Source: Candidatus Peribacteria bacterium (GTDB lineage: Bacteria; Patescibacteriota; Gracilibacteria; UBA1369; LOWO2-01-FULL-3). Taken from it: a stretch of 64,000 nt of DNA. The notes under the pieces are model-generated. The model made no database searches. It had not been told where the DNA came from and saw only the letters and a list, made by a program, of their open reading frames with translations. The translations under genes and the position numbers were made by a program. Shown in pieces: positions 9,078 to 18,565 of the stretch (its first letter is position 1; the number at the start of each line of letters is the position of its first letter). The stretch is from contig CALRGV010000002.1 of NCBI GenBank assembly GCA_943358175.1, positions 51,328-115,327 on the forward strand, given 5' to 3'.

Positions 9078-10367
9078 ATGAGTGATGACCTATCGCCACC
9101 TTTTAGTGATTGCCCAAGATGCAATAATAAATCATATGGAATTTTAGCAATTTATCCCGAATTGAATTCCCAAAACAGTATTCTCGCAAAAGGGTGTTCG
9201 TATTGTAGACACCATCAACTTTCTAATTTACCCCACATATCAAAAAAAATTATTTATCTAGATCAAAATGCAATAAGCAATCTACAGTTTGCAGCAAATA
9301 CAAATAGTCCAAAACATCAAAAAGCCATCTTGGATGGATGGCAAACACTTTTCAATAAATTAAATAAACTTATTAAATATAACTTAATCATTTGTCCCTA
9401 CTCAGATATTCATGTTTTAGAATCAGTTCCTACAACAGAGTTTCATAATTTACAACACTTTCAGGAGATTCTATCTGGGATGATTACATTCAGTCATCAT
9501 AACTTAGTAGAGGACATTCAGGTAAAAAAATATTTCAAAAATTATATCCTAGGTAAAATAGACTCAGAGGCATTAATAGAGGAAATTGACTGCTTCGATA
9601 TATATCCACATTCCTGGTACATGAAATCAAAAGCTATTGATGAATTTAGATTAGACTTCCCACTAAAAAACGAAGAAGTCGAAGAAGTAAAAAATGCAAA
9701 TATCAAAGCTCATAATCAATTAGAAGAAAGCACCTATCTAAGATGGAAAAACAGAGATAGTAAAAAATTCGAAGAGTTAGTCTTAGAAGAAGCTACAGCA
9801 TTCGGAAACGAAAAATTGTGGTGGTTCGCCAAGTATTACAGATATATTAAAGGTCTCAGGGAAAACACAGCTATTGAAGAGATGGTTAAGCCTCCAGCAT
9901 TCGATTTAATATCAGAATTAATTAAAATTGCAAAATCCAACTCTAGCAATATTATTCTAAAAGATTTTTTCAATTCAAAATCAATATTAAATGTACCATG
10001 TATTAGGATTTCATCTGAATATTTTGCATCCATAGCAAGAAAATTAAATAAAGACAGTAAGAATAGGTACCCTCGAAAAAGCAATCCTAGTCCAGGAATG
10101 CTAAGTGACTCGGTATCATTATCTACATTCCTTCCGTATTGCGATGCTTTTTTTACTGATAACGAAAACTATGCCCTGTTTCAAGAAAAACCACTTAAAA
10201 TAGAAAAGAAAAAATATAATACGGAAATATTCTCCAAGCGAAATATGGATGAATTTATAGAGTATCTTGAAAATATTTGGCTCAATGCAAATAAATTGCA
10301 TTTAAATCTAGTGAGAGAAATATACGACGAGAAATGGCTAAACTCATCAGAAATTAATTTTTTTTAG
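9078..10367 (+). CDS. Zn-ribbon + PIN-like domain protein, putative ribonuclease
   Basis: N-terminal CPRC-x(n)-CSYC; IIYLDQNAISNL and LSTFLPYCDAFFTDNE acidic motifs typical of PIN-like folds. Confidence 0.55.
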   Translation: MSDDLSPPFSDCPRCNNKSYGILAIYPELNSQNSILAKGCSYCRHHQLSNLPHISKKIIYLDQNAISNLQFAANTNSPKHQKAILDGWQTLFNKLNKLIKYNLIICPYSDIHVLESVPTTEFHNLQHFQEILSGMITFSHHNLVEDIQVKKYFKNYILGKIDSEALIEEIDCFDIYPHSWYMKSKAIDEFRLDFPLKNEEVEEVKNANIKAHNQLEESTYLRWKNRDSKKFEELVLEEATAFGNEKLWWFAKYYRYIKGLRENTAIEEMVKPPAFDLISELIKIAKSNSSNIILKDFFNSKSILNVPCIRISSEYFASIARKLNKDSKNRYPRKSNPSPGMLSDSVSLSTFLPYCDAFFTDNENYALFQEKPLKIEKKKYNTEIFSKRNMDEFIEYLENIWLNANKLHLNLVREIYDEKWLNSSEINFF

Positions 10368-10376
10368 ATCAAGAGA

Positions 10377-11342
10377 CTACACAATCCTCAAACTCATATC
10401 CAAACTCTGAATTCCAGACGTCAGACAACCCATAGAAATGATGTCTACGCCTGTTTTAGCGTAGTCTAAGACGGTTTTTTCATTAATACGGCCAGAAGCC
10501 TCAAAAAGGATTCCATCGTGCAATCCGAGCTCTTTTACCCTTTCTATAGCCATTTTAGTGTCTTCAGCCGAAACATTATCAATCAAAGCTACTCCAACAG
10601 ATTTAATTTTGCCACCTAAATATCTTGGAAAAATTTCAGCAAGTTTCACGACATCATCCACATTTCCCACTTCCACCTCCACAAACCTGCAATCCAAATC
10701 AGCATCAGCTATTTTCCCCAAAACCATCTCAAAATCATGTCCGGCTACATACATATGAGTATTTTTAACCAAAACAGCATCAGCCAAATTAAGCCTATGA
10801 CTACCGCCTCCACCAATTACTACAGCCTTTCTATCAATCCATCCCCACAAAGCCTTACGCGTAGGAGTAATCATTACATCATAATCCTTGATTAAATTCA
10901 CAATTTTTCTCGTCATCGTGGCGATAGCACTCATTCTCATAATCAAATTTAAAACCGTCCTCTCAACTGCCAATAAATCATGCAATTCAGCTTCTAACTC
11001 AATCAAAACATCCCCCGATTTTATCTCCTGACCATCCTTCACATTAAATTTAATTTTAAACTCACTTAACAATCTCGGTCTAAATTGAGGATCTGCGTCT
11101 ACTAAAAAATATTGAATTTCCTCTCGTCCAGCAAAAATTCCATCCTCCTTGGCAATAATATTTGCACTAACATTTTGTTTCTCAGTGAAAAGACTATCTG
11201 AAGTAATATCTCCTTTAGTGCCCAAATCCTTCTCTAATTCCAAAAAAGTATAGCGAAAAACCCACTGCTTATAAGTAGAGTTCTCGATAGTGAGTAATCT
11301 ATCAGCCCTGTGTGTAAAATTTTTTAATGATTTTCTATCCAT
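10377..11342 (-). CDS. nadC: Nicotinate-nucleotide pyrophosphorylase (quinolinate phosphoribosyltransferase)
   Basis: TPTRKALWGWIDRKAVVIGGGGSHRLNLADAVLVKNTH; EVEVGNVDD; C-terminal DIISMGCLTSGIQSLDMSL. Confidence 0.94.
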   Translation of the reverse strand: MDRKSLKNFTHRADRLLTIENSTYKQWVFRYTFLELEKDLGTKGDITSDSLFTEKQNVSANIIAKEDGIFAGREEIQYFLVDADPQFRPRLLSEFKIKFNVKDGQEIKSGDVLIELEAELHDLLAVERTVLNLIMRMSAIATMTRKIVNLIKDYDVMITPTRKALWGWIDRKAVVIGGGGSHRLNLADAVLVKNTHMYVAGHDFEMVLGKIADADLDCRFVEVEVGNVDDVVKLAEIFPRYLGGKIKSVGVALIDNVSAEDTKMAIERVKELGLHDGILFEASGRINEKTVLDYAKTGVDIISMGCLTSGIQSLDMSLRIV

Positions 11343-11344
11343 AC

Positions 11345-12265
11345 TTACTTAGTTATTTCAAACATTTTTTCAAAGGCCTTTAGAGCCTTCGCAGCAACTT
11401 TAGAGTCTACTCTAACAGGAAACTTCATTGTTTCCAAGGATTTTAATACCGCAGCTAAAGTATTCTTTTTCATATCAAAACATAAATTACACAACCCATA
11501 AAATTTCTTATTTGGCAATTCTCTATGCAATCTTTCAGTCATTCCACACTCAGTAAGAATAAAAAATTCGTCTCCGGGATCATTTCTGGCACAATCGATC
11601 ATTCCCGTAGTACTGGCCACATAGTCGGCCAACTCCAGGACTTCAGGTTTGGATTCCGGATGAGCAATGATTTTTGCCTTCGGGTGTAATCGACGAACTT
11701 CATCAATATAAGACTTATCCACAAAATGATGAATAGGGCAGTAACCTTCCCAAGCAATAATTTCCTTTTCAGGTACTTGCTTAGCCACATACGCCGCCAA
11801 ATTTTTATCCGGAACAAAAATAATTTTTTCCTCCGGCATCGCTCTCACCACTTTTACCGCATTGGAAGACGTGCAACACACATCTGATAAAGCTTTTACC
11901 TCAGCGGTGGAATTCACATACGTCACCACGGCAGCATCGGGGTGTTTTTCTTTGAATTCTTTTAATTGCTTCGCCTCAACCATATCCGCCATCGCACAGC
12001 CCGCATCAAAACTCGGAACCAAAACAATTTTACCTGGATTTAAAATCACCGCACTCTCAGCCATAAAATTCACTCCGCAAAAAACAATAATATCCGCCTT
12101 AGTTTTTGCCGCTTCTACGCACAAACCAAGAGAGTCACCAATAAAATCAGCCACATCGTAAATCTCAGGACGCTGATAATTATGCACTAAAATAACCGCA
12201 TTTTTCTCTTTTTTAAGTGCGTTAATTTTTTTAACTAAATTCTGATTAGAATTTGGAGTTTTCAT
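11345..12265 (-). CDS. nadA: Quinolinate synthase A
   Basis: AVILVHNYQRPEIYDVADFIGDSLGL; VVTYVNSTAEVKALSDVCCTSSNAVKVV; cysteine pattern of the 4Fe-4S enzyme. Confidence 0.95.
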   Translation of the reverse strand: MKTPNSNQNLVKKINALKKEKNAVILVHNYQRPEIYDVADFIGDSLGLCVEAAKTKADIIVFCGVNFMAESAVILNPGKIVLVPSFDAGCAMADMVEAKQLKEFKEKHPDAAVVTYVNSTAEVKALSDVCCTSSNAVKVVRAMPEEKIIFVPDKNLAAYVAKQVPEKEIIAWEGYCPIHHFVDKSYIDEVRRLHPKAKIIAHPESKPEVLELADYVASTTGMIDCARNDPGDEFFILTECGMTERLHRELPNKKFYGLCNLCFDMKKNTLAAVLKSLETMKFPVRVDSKVAAKALKAFEKMFEITK

Positions 12266-12274
12266 AAAATTCTA

Positions 12275-12397
12275 GAGAGTATTCAATTGATGTCAGATGC
12301 GAGGCGGCATAGAAATTTTGACCGCAGTTTAGTATACACTAAATGAGGATCAAAATTTGTATGCCAACGAAGCAGATGACATCAATTCAATACTCTC
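12275..12397. repeat. Long hairpin element copy A (about 123 nt)
   Basis: GAGAGTATTCAATTGATGTCA...TGACATCAATTCAATACTCTC; shares core AAATTTTGACC...GAGGATCAAAATTT with 15782-15903. Confidence 0.85.
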
Positions 12398-12399
12398 AA

Positions 12400-12933
12400 C
12401 TACATTATGCCATGAACAAAGCGCAGCCACAAAGTCTTTAATCCATCCAAAGAAGCTTTTAAAAGTTCAACTAACAAACCCTTTAATTCACGAATTTTTT
12501 TAAGCACATTATTCATTTCAAAATAGCTTACCTTACCTGGAGACCTAAACATCTTCATTGCCTTCTTATGCAAATAATCAATTTCCTTTTTTATTTCGAC
12601 TTCGATTTGCTTCTTCATTACAGCCTCAGAAGGCATACTCTTCAGCAAATTAGCCCTGATAACAGCCGGATCAACTTTAGCTGCAACATTTTGAGTTCCA
12701 ACTACAGGAGAACTTTCCCCCTCTTTTGAGCCCAAAACCTCAGATACCTTACCGGTAGTTTCCAAAGATTCATCGAGACCCACAGCCTCAGCATAAGCAG
12801 ATTTACCTATATCCGAAGCATCATTTACCTCCTTTGAAGGTCTCATCTCTTCTTTTGTCTTAACGCTAAATTTTGACTCCGGAGAGGAAGACACGTTTTC
12901 AGGAGAACTATTTTTACTTGCCGAAAAATCCAT
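12400..12933 (-). CDS. Hypothetical protein, Ser/Glu-rich N-terminus, helical C-terminus
   Basis: 177-aa ORF, no family recognised. Confidence 0.7.
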   Translation of the reverse strand: MDFSASKNSSPENVSSSPESKFSVKTKEEMRPSKEVNDASDIGKSAYAEAVGLDESLETTGKVSEVLGSKEGESSPVVGTQNVAAKVDPAVIRANLLKSMPSEAVMKKQIEVEIKKEIDYLHKKAMKMFRSPGKVSYFEMNNVLKKIRELKGLLVELLKASLDGLKTLWLRFVHGIM

Positions 12934-13060
12934 TTTTTCATAATAAATTACTCTTTAAATTATAAATTATCCTGAGTCAGATGTCAACCTGGCTTTAGAG
13001 CGCTTTCATTTGGAATAAACAGCGCTATTTGCTAAAATTTTATTAAAATAATTTTAAAAA

Positions 13061-15772
13061 ATGGATTTTCAAATAGAACCGGCCTACGAAGCCAAAAAAC
13101 ACGAAGACTCAATATATAAGAAATGGGAAGAGAGTAAGGCATTTTCACCAAAAATAGATCCAAACAAAAAACCTTTTACTATTTCCCTGCCACCGCCAAA
13201 CGCCACAGGCACATTACATCTGGGCCATGCCGCAATGATTGCAATAGAGGATATTATGATTAGATATCATCGTATGCAAGGCTATGCGGCACTTTGGGTT
13301 CCGGGGACAGACCACGCGGCGATTGCAACTCAGAGCGTCGTAGAAAAAAAACTTCAAGCCGAGGGCATAAAAAATCCTCGTCAAGAACTGGGTCGAGAGA
13401 AACTTCTTTTGCATATCAGAAAATTTGTTGAAGAAAGCAGGAGTACAATCCGCAATCAAATTCGCAAAATGGGAGCAAGCTGCGACTGGAGCAGAGAAAA
13501 ATATACTATGGATGAAGACATGAATGTTGCGGTCAACACTCTGTTTGGCCGTATGTATGAAGATGGAGTGATTTACAGAGGTGGACGCATCGTAAATTGG
13601 GACCCAAACATGCAAACCACAGTGGCGGATGATGAGCTGGAATACAAAGAAGAAAAAGCAAAACTATATTACTTCAAATATGGACCGGTCACCATCAGTA
13701 CGGCGCGTCCTGAAACTAAATTCCTTGATAAAGTCATAGTCGTTCACCCAAAAGATAAACGTTACAAAAAACTCGTTGGTAAAGAATTTGAATTTGAATG
13801 GATAGACGGACCGATTAAAGCAAAAATGATCGCCGACGACTGTATCGATATGAAATTTGGAACAGGAGCGATGACTATTACTCCCGCTCACAGCCTTGTT
13901 GATTACGAATTAGCTAAGCGCCACAAATTAGAAGCACCACAAATAATAGATTTTAATGGAAAAATTAAACCGGAAGTTTCTAAAGAATTTGCCGGACTTT
14001 CGATTACCGAAGCCAGAGCAAAGATAGTGGAAAAATTAAGAGAAAAAGGATTATTAGTCAAAATCGACGAAGACTATACCCATAAAGTAGCCGTAAATTA
14101 CAGAGGAAAGGGGACTATTGAGCCACAAATCATGAAACAATGGTTTGTAGATGTTAATAAAAAAGTAATTCAATGGAAAAAGAAAAAATGTAGTATTAAG
14201 GAAGTTTTGCAAGACTGCATTCAAAGCAAAATGATCAAAATTGTACCACGACGTTTTGAGAAAATTTATTTTCATTGGATAGATAATTTACAAGACTGGT
14301 GTATTTCCAGACAAATTTGGTGGGGTCATCAAATTCCAATTTGGCACAAAGTCACCGCGGAACAATTAAAAATTCTAAATTCAAAAAACGACACTTCCAC
14401 CCTTGATCTTGAACGTTTAAATATCAACGAGGAAGTACAATTTTCCACTACACAACCAAAATCTGGACAATGGTTTAGAGATCCCGATACATTGGATACC
14501 TGGTTTAGCTCAGCCCTGTGGACTTTTGCCACCCTTGGCTGGCCAAATCACACGGAAGACTTTAAGTATTTCCATCCAACAGACGTCCTCGAAACCGGCT
14601 ACGATATTCTATTCTTTTGGGTTGCCCGCATGATCCTAGCCTCAACATACGCCCTTCGCAGCGACAAACTGCCGGAAGAACAATGCATACCATTCAAAAC
14701 TGTCTATTTACATGGACTAATTCGAGACATAAATGGTAAGAAAATGAGTAAATCAAATCCGGAAACTTGCATCGATCCACTGGATATGATTGAAAAATAC
14801 GGAACAGATTCCTTGAGACTTAGCCTTGTCATGGGATCCAGTCCGGGAAACGACATGAGGCTCTACGAAGAGAAAATAGCCGGATACAGAAACTTCGTAA
14901 ATAAAATTTGGAACGCCTCAAGATTCGCCTTAATGAATATCGAGAAGAAAGATTTAGACGCTGAATTTAACGAGTCTATGATAAAAAGCAATGCTGATAA
15001 ATGGATCATGACCGAATTACAAAAACTGATAAAGTCAGCAGACCATGACTTGAAAAATCACCAATTCTCCGGCGCCGGAACAAAAATCTACGACTTCATT
15101 TGGAATCAGTACTGCGACTGGTATTTAGAAATCTCCAAAGGTGGACAAAAGAATCCGGCAGTACTTCTTTACGTACTAAAAAATATATTAAAACTAATGC
15201 ATCCATTTGTTCCATTCGTCACGGAAGCAATCTGGAGCAATATTGGCAAAACAATGCTTATCACCGAAAAATGGCCTGAATACAACAATAAGTTCATCTT
15301 TAAAAATGAAGCTAAAGCAACCGAACTAACAAAAGAAATAATCACAAAAATAAGAAGTATCAGATCTGAATCAAAAGTAGAACCAGGCAAAAAAATTCAT
15401 GCATTTGTCTATGGAGGAAAAAATACGGAAAACATAGAGCAGGACAAAGAAACCATCATGAGATTAGCTCGTTTGGAAACCATGGAATTAAGTATTTCCG
15501 GGGAAAAAGTAAAAGAAGCAAAATCTATCTTTCTTAATGACATCGAAATTCATCTTCCATTCAAGGGAATGCTTGATTTAGACAAAGAAAAAAAGAACAT
15601 CCAAGCGCAAATAGACCAAAAAAATAATTTCATAAGCGCATTGGAGAAAAAGTTATCCAACAAAGAATTCATCAAAAAGGCTCCAAAAGAAATTATTGAA
15701 AAAGATATGGAAAGACTCAACTCCGAAAAAGAACAGCTTCAAAAGCTCAAAGATCAGTTAATAGAGCTCTAG
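13061..15772 (+). CDS. valS: Valyl-tRNA synthetase
   Basis: PPPNATGTLHLGHA, GKKMSKSNPETCIDPLDMIEKYGTDSLRLSL, C-terminal coiled coil. Confidence 0.97.
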   Translation: MDFQIEPAYEAKKHEDSIYKKWEESKAFSPKIDPNKKPFTISLPPPNATGTLHLGHAAMIAIEDIMIRYHRMQGYAALWVPGTDHAAIATQSVVEKKLQAEGIKNPRQELGREKLLLHIRKFVEESRSTIRNQIRKMGASCDWSREKYTMDEDMNVAVNTLFGRMYEDGVIYRGGRIVNWDPNMQTTVADDELEYKEEKAKLYYFKYGPVTISTARPETKFLDKVIVVHPKDKRYKKLVGKEFEFEWIDGPIKAKMIADDCIDMKFGTGAMTITPAHSLVDYELAKRHKLEAPQIIDFNGKIKPEVSKEFAGLSITEARAKIVEKLREKGLLVKIDEDYTHKVAVNYRGKGTIEPQIMKQWFVDVNKKVIQWKKKKCSIKEVLQDCIQSKMIKIVPRRFEKIYFHWIDNLQDWCISRQIWWGHQIPIWHKVTAEQLKILNSKNDTSTLDLERLNINEEVQFSTTQPKSGQWFRDPDTLDTWFSSALWTFATLGWPNHTEDFKYFHPTDVLETGYDILFFWVARMILASTYALRSDKLPEEQCIPFKTVYLHGLIRDINGKKMSKSNPETCIDPLDMIEKYGTDSLRLSLVMGSSPGNDMRLYEEKIAGYRNFVNKIWNASRFALMNIEKKDLDAEFNESMIKSNADKWIMTELQKLIKSADHDLKNHQFSGAGTKIYDFIWNQYCDWYLEISKGGQKNPAVLLYVLKNILKLMHPFVPFVTEAIWSNIGKTMLITEKWPEYNNKFIFKNEAKATELTKEIITKIRSIRSESKVEPGKKIHAFVYGGKNTENIEQDKETIMRLARLETMELSISGEKVKEAKSIFLNDIEIHLPFKGMLDLDKEKKNIQAQIDQKNNFISALEKKLSNKEFIKKAPKEIIEKDMERLNSEKEQLQKLKDQLIEL

Positions 15773-15781
15773 GAACAGGTA

Positions 15782-15903
15782 GAGAGCGTTGAATTGATGC
15801 CAGCTACAAGGCGGAAGATAAATTTTGACCGGAGTTTACCTCAAGTAAATGAGGATCAAAATTTATCTTCCAACGAAGTAGATGGCATTAAGTCAACGCT
15901 CTC
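15782..15903. repeat. Long hairpin element copy B (about 122 nt)
   Basis: GAGAGCGTTGAATTGATGCCA...TGGCATTAAGTCAACGCTCTC; same core as copy A with compensatory changes in the arms. Confidence 0.85.
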
Positions 15904-15969
15904 AGGTCTTTATTTTCAAGCCATTATCTGCTATAATTAACAGATAAATATGAGCTTATAAAGTACCCA

Positions 15970-16893
15970 ATGGCTAATTTTGCCTATTACGAACAACTGG
16001 AACAAAAAATAAATTCCTTTCTCACCGAGGGAAAATTCAAGGAAGCCTTTGCTCTATGTAAAGAATCCATTATTCAGTATCCGAGCGAACCAAGATTTGC
16101 CAAAATAAAAAACAGAATTGAAGAAGCGGTGGAAGAAGAAAATGAAAAAAGAATTAAGGACAAATTAGAGGCAATGAAACCTCTTTGGAAAGAAGAAAAG
16201 TACCTGGATATACTGAAAACTTTGAAAGATTTATTAATTGCATCACCGAATAATTCAAAACTGAAAAGTCTCTATGAGGACGCCGAAAATTCTTACAAAA
16301 AACAGTTTAAAAAACTAATCGAAAAATTCAGCAAAGAACAGCATCAGAGATTAGATGTAATTTTAGAAAATAATCCCGGACAGTTGATCGAAGAACTATA
16401 CATCCTAACAAAAGAAAATCCCGGAAACCAAAACGTAAAAAATTTAGTTGCAGAATACGAAGACAAATTAATCGCAAAAAAAATTGAGGATAAAAAAGAA
16501 TTACTCAGCTCCAACAAATACGATGTAATCGAAAATTTTCTTGATGAATTAAGGAAAATTGGTAAAGCTAATAAAAGAATTCAGGATATTGAAGTAGCAA
16601 TCAAATCTCGTAAATTGGAAGGAGAAATAGTTCAGACAAAAGAATTTGTTTACGGTGGAGAAAAGCACCTCGACACACTTGTTAAACTTGAAAAATATGA
16701 TAAGGCAATTAAAGCTGCTGAAGAGATACTAAAAGTTGATCCCAAAAATATTGCCGCAAGAGATGTTCTTGTTTTCTCAGAAAAAAAATACAAGAACCAA
16801 TTGAAAAATCTTGCAGCAGATTCAATAGAAAAAAATTTCCAAAACCTTCAAACGGAATACGCACAAGATAAAACTAAATTCATTAAAATTTAG
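15970..16893 (+). CDS. Hypothetical TPR-like helical repeat protein
   Basis: Repeated helix pairs (YDKAIKAAEEILKVDPKNIAARDVL). Confidence 0.6.
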   Translation: MANFAYYEQLEQKINSFLTEGKFKEAFALCKESIIQYPSEPRFAKIKNRIEEAVEEENEKRIKDKLEAMKPLWKEEKYLDILKTLKDLLIASPNNSKLKSLYEDAENSYKKQFKKLIEKFSKEQHQRLDVILENNPGQLIEELYILTKENPGNQNVKNLVAEYEDKLIAKKIEDKKELLSSNKYDVIENFLDELRKIGKANKRIQDIEVAIKSRKLEGEIVQTKEFVYGGEKHLDTLVKLEKYDKAIKAAEEILKVDPKNIAARDVLVFSEKKYKNQLKNLAADSIEKNFQNLQTEYAQDKTKFIKI

Positions 16894-17969
16894 GCTTTAG
16901 CCGGCACTTTCAATTTGTAAACTCTTCGCCCAATACGAGCAAACTTTCTATCATTTTTGAGGGCAAGAACAATAGTTATTTTTTTCACGTCACGTTGCTT
17001 CAAGACAAGATCAACAATTTTATCCTGCTCAAGCTCCTTGTGATCCTTAAGAATTTTCTCTATCACCTCAGCAACAGTGCCCTTTTCATAGCCCCATTCC
17101 GCTAAAGCGTAAATTCCGCGACCGATTAATACAAACTGATCATGCCTAATAAGCTCATTATGTACTGCTTGAACATTTACCTTGCGGACATCAAAATCCG
17201 CTTGTCCAATTCTTTCAGCAATTGAAGAAAAATGTATCGGAGCCTTTTCGCCTCTAAGTACAAACAAAATTTTGTCACGTAAAGTACGCGGATGTATATG
17301 TCTCCATTCCAACAATCCAACCAAATCATCATCAAGAATAGTTAATCTCTTATCAATTTCAATCAACGATTTTACTTTCAGAGCATCAAAATCATTTTCC
17401 TTTAAATGGCTTTCCAAATCATCCCGGATTTTATCGATTTTTTTAACATCACCAAATTTGTGAAGATGATTAATTAACTGATCGGAAACATGTTTTAAAG
17501 AAAACTCCGGAATAGATTTATCTCTAACGTAAGGATAAAAATTTATAGTATTGCCGACGCACTCCAAATTGTCATGCAAAGCCAAAGATAAATTTAAATT
17601 GTTAACATCTACATCCACACCCTGTGGCAAAATCAAGGATAGTTCGCTAATTAAATTTTCAGACCTCATTATTCCACCATGCTTTCTCACAATTCCGCCT
17701 ACATATTCATGCAAACTTTTTAAAGCCGTATTAAAAACATTACGTCGCATTTTAACCAAAGCGTTCTTTTCAATTTGCCTTACCCTCTCCCGCGTAACGG
17801 AAAATTCCTGACCGATTTCTTCCAACGTAGCTTTTAACACACCAGTAAGAGCAAAACGCTTAGTAATGACAATTTTTTCTTTCTCGGAAAGCAGCAACAA
17901 AAGATTTTCAACAAGGCCATGTAAATCGGTAACTGTTTGAACAACAGGCGCAACTTGCGTGCTATGCAT
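16890..17969 (-). CDS. Sigma-70 region 4-like HTH + HARE-HTH (RpoE-delta-like) protein
   Basis: GVLKATLEEIGQEFSVTRERVRQIEKNALVKMRR; later GEKAPIHFSSIAERIGQ..VHNELIRHDQFVLIGRGIYALAEWGY typical of HARE-HTH. Confidence 0.85.
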   Translation of the reverse strand: MHSTQVAPVVQTVTDLHGLVENLLLLLSEKEKIVITKRFALTGVLKATLEEIGQEFSVTRERVRQIEKNALVKMRRNVFNTALKSLHEYVGGIVRKHGGIMRSENLISELSLILPQGVDVDVNNLNLSLALHDNLECVGNTINFYPYVRDKSIPEFSLKHVSDQLINHLHKFGDVKKIDKIRDDLESHLKENDFDALKVKSLIEIDKRLTILDDDLVGLLEWRHIHPRTLRDKILFVLRGEKAPIHFSSIAERIGQADFDVRKVNVQAVHNELIRHDQFVLIGRGIYALAEWGYEKGTVAEVIEKILKDHKELEQDKIVDLVLKQRDVKKITIVLALKNDRKFARIGRRVYKLKVPAKA

Positions 17970-18082
17970 AGGAATTGGGAGGTTAAGGTTTTTAACTAAT
18001 TTGATTATAAAAACATTTTCAAATTATATCAAAACAATGATCTTGAGAGTCTTGCCAAAATAGGTTCTTATTTAATAATTTT

Positions 18083-18457
18083 TCACATTTCGAAAATATA
18101 TCCTATGCAATGTACGGTCCTAATTATCTCATTGCCAAGGCGTTTTCCGAGGGTCTTTCTCAAAACGGCAACGTGCACATCCAAAGTATTGGTTGGCCAA
18201 CAAATATTGCGATCCCAAACTTCTTCCAACAACTGGGTACGCGTAATAATCCTCCCGGGATTTCTAACCATGTACACAAATAGTTCAAACAATTTATTAC
18301 GTAATACAACCGTAGTTCTACCTATGAAAACTTTTCTGGATGAAAAATTTAATCTGATTTTGCCGGAATATAGAGACATTATTTCATCAGCCATAAGTAA
18401 TTTAGTTAAATATAATTCTAATTCTGAAACCAAAACGGAATATGGCAACCAAATCAA
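18083..18457 (-). CDS. Stand-alone OmpR/PhoB-type winged-helix DNA-binding protein (no receiver domain)
   Basis: LRNKLFELFVYMVRNPGRIITRTQLLEEVWDRNICWPTNTLDVHVAVLRKTLG..IRTVHCIGYIF. Confidence 0.8.
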   Translation of the reverse strand: MIWLPYSVLVSELELYLTKLLMADEIMSLYSGKIRLNFSSRKVFIGRTTVVLRNKLFELFVYMVRNPGRIITRTQLLEEVWDRNICWPTNTLDVHVAVLRKTLGKRLGNEIIRTVHCIGYIFEM

Positions 18458-18565
18458 AAATATTAAAACTGGAAATAGCTATAGTAAAGCAATAAAGTCC
18501 CTTCAAAAGTGTTGTCGAACTCCGTTCAACATGCTAACTTGCAACCAACAATTACTCTAAAATCA

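Larger units (their letters stand above)
1382..10509. mobile_element. Candidate genomic island bounded by direct repeats of the nadC 3' end
   Basis: ~130-bp imperfect direct repeats at 1382-1512 and 10380-10509 bracket accessory genes only; no integrase or transposase recognised inside. Confidence 0.55.

Noticed and set aside
18105-18560. 151-aa plus-strand ORF
   Set aside because: Antisense to the better-supported wHTH gene; no domain signal.
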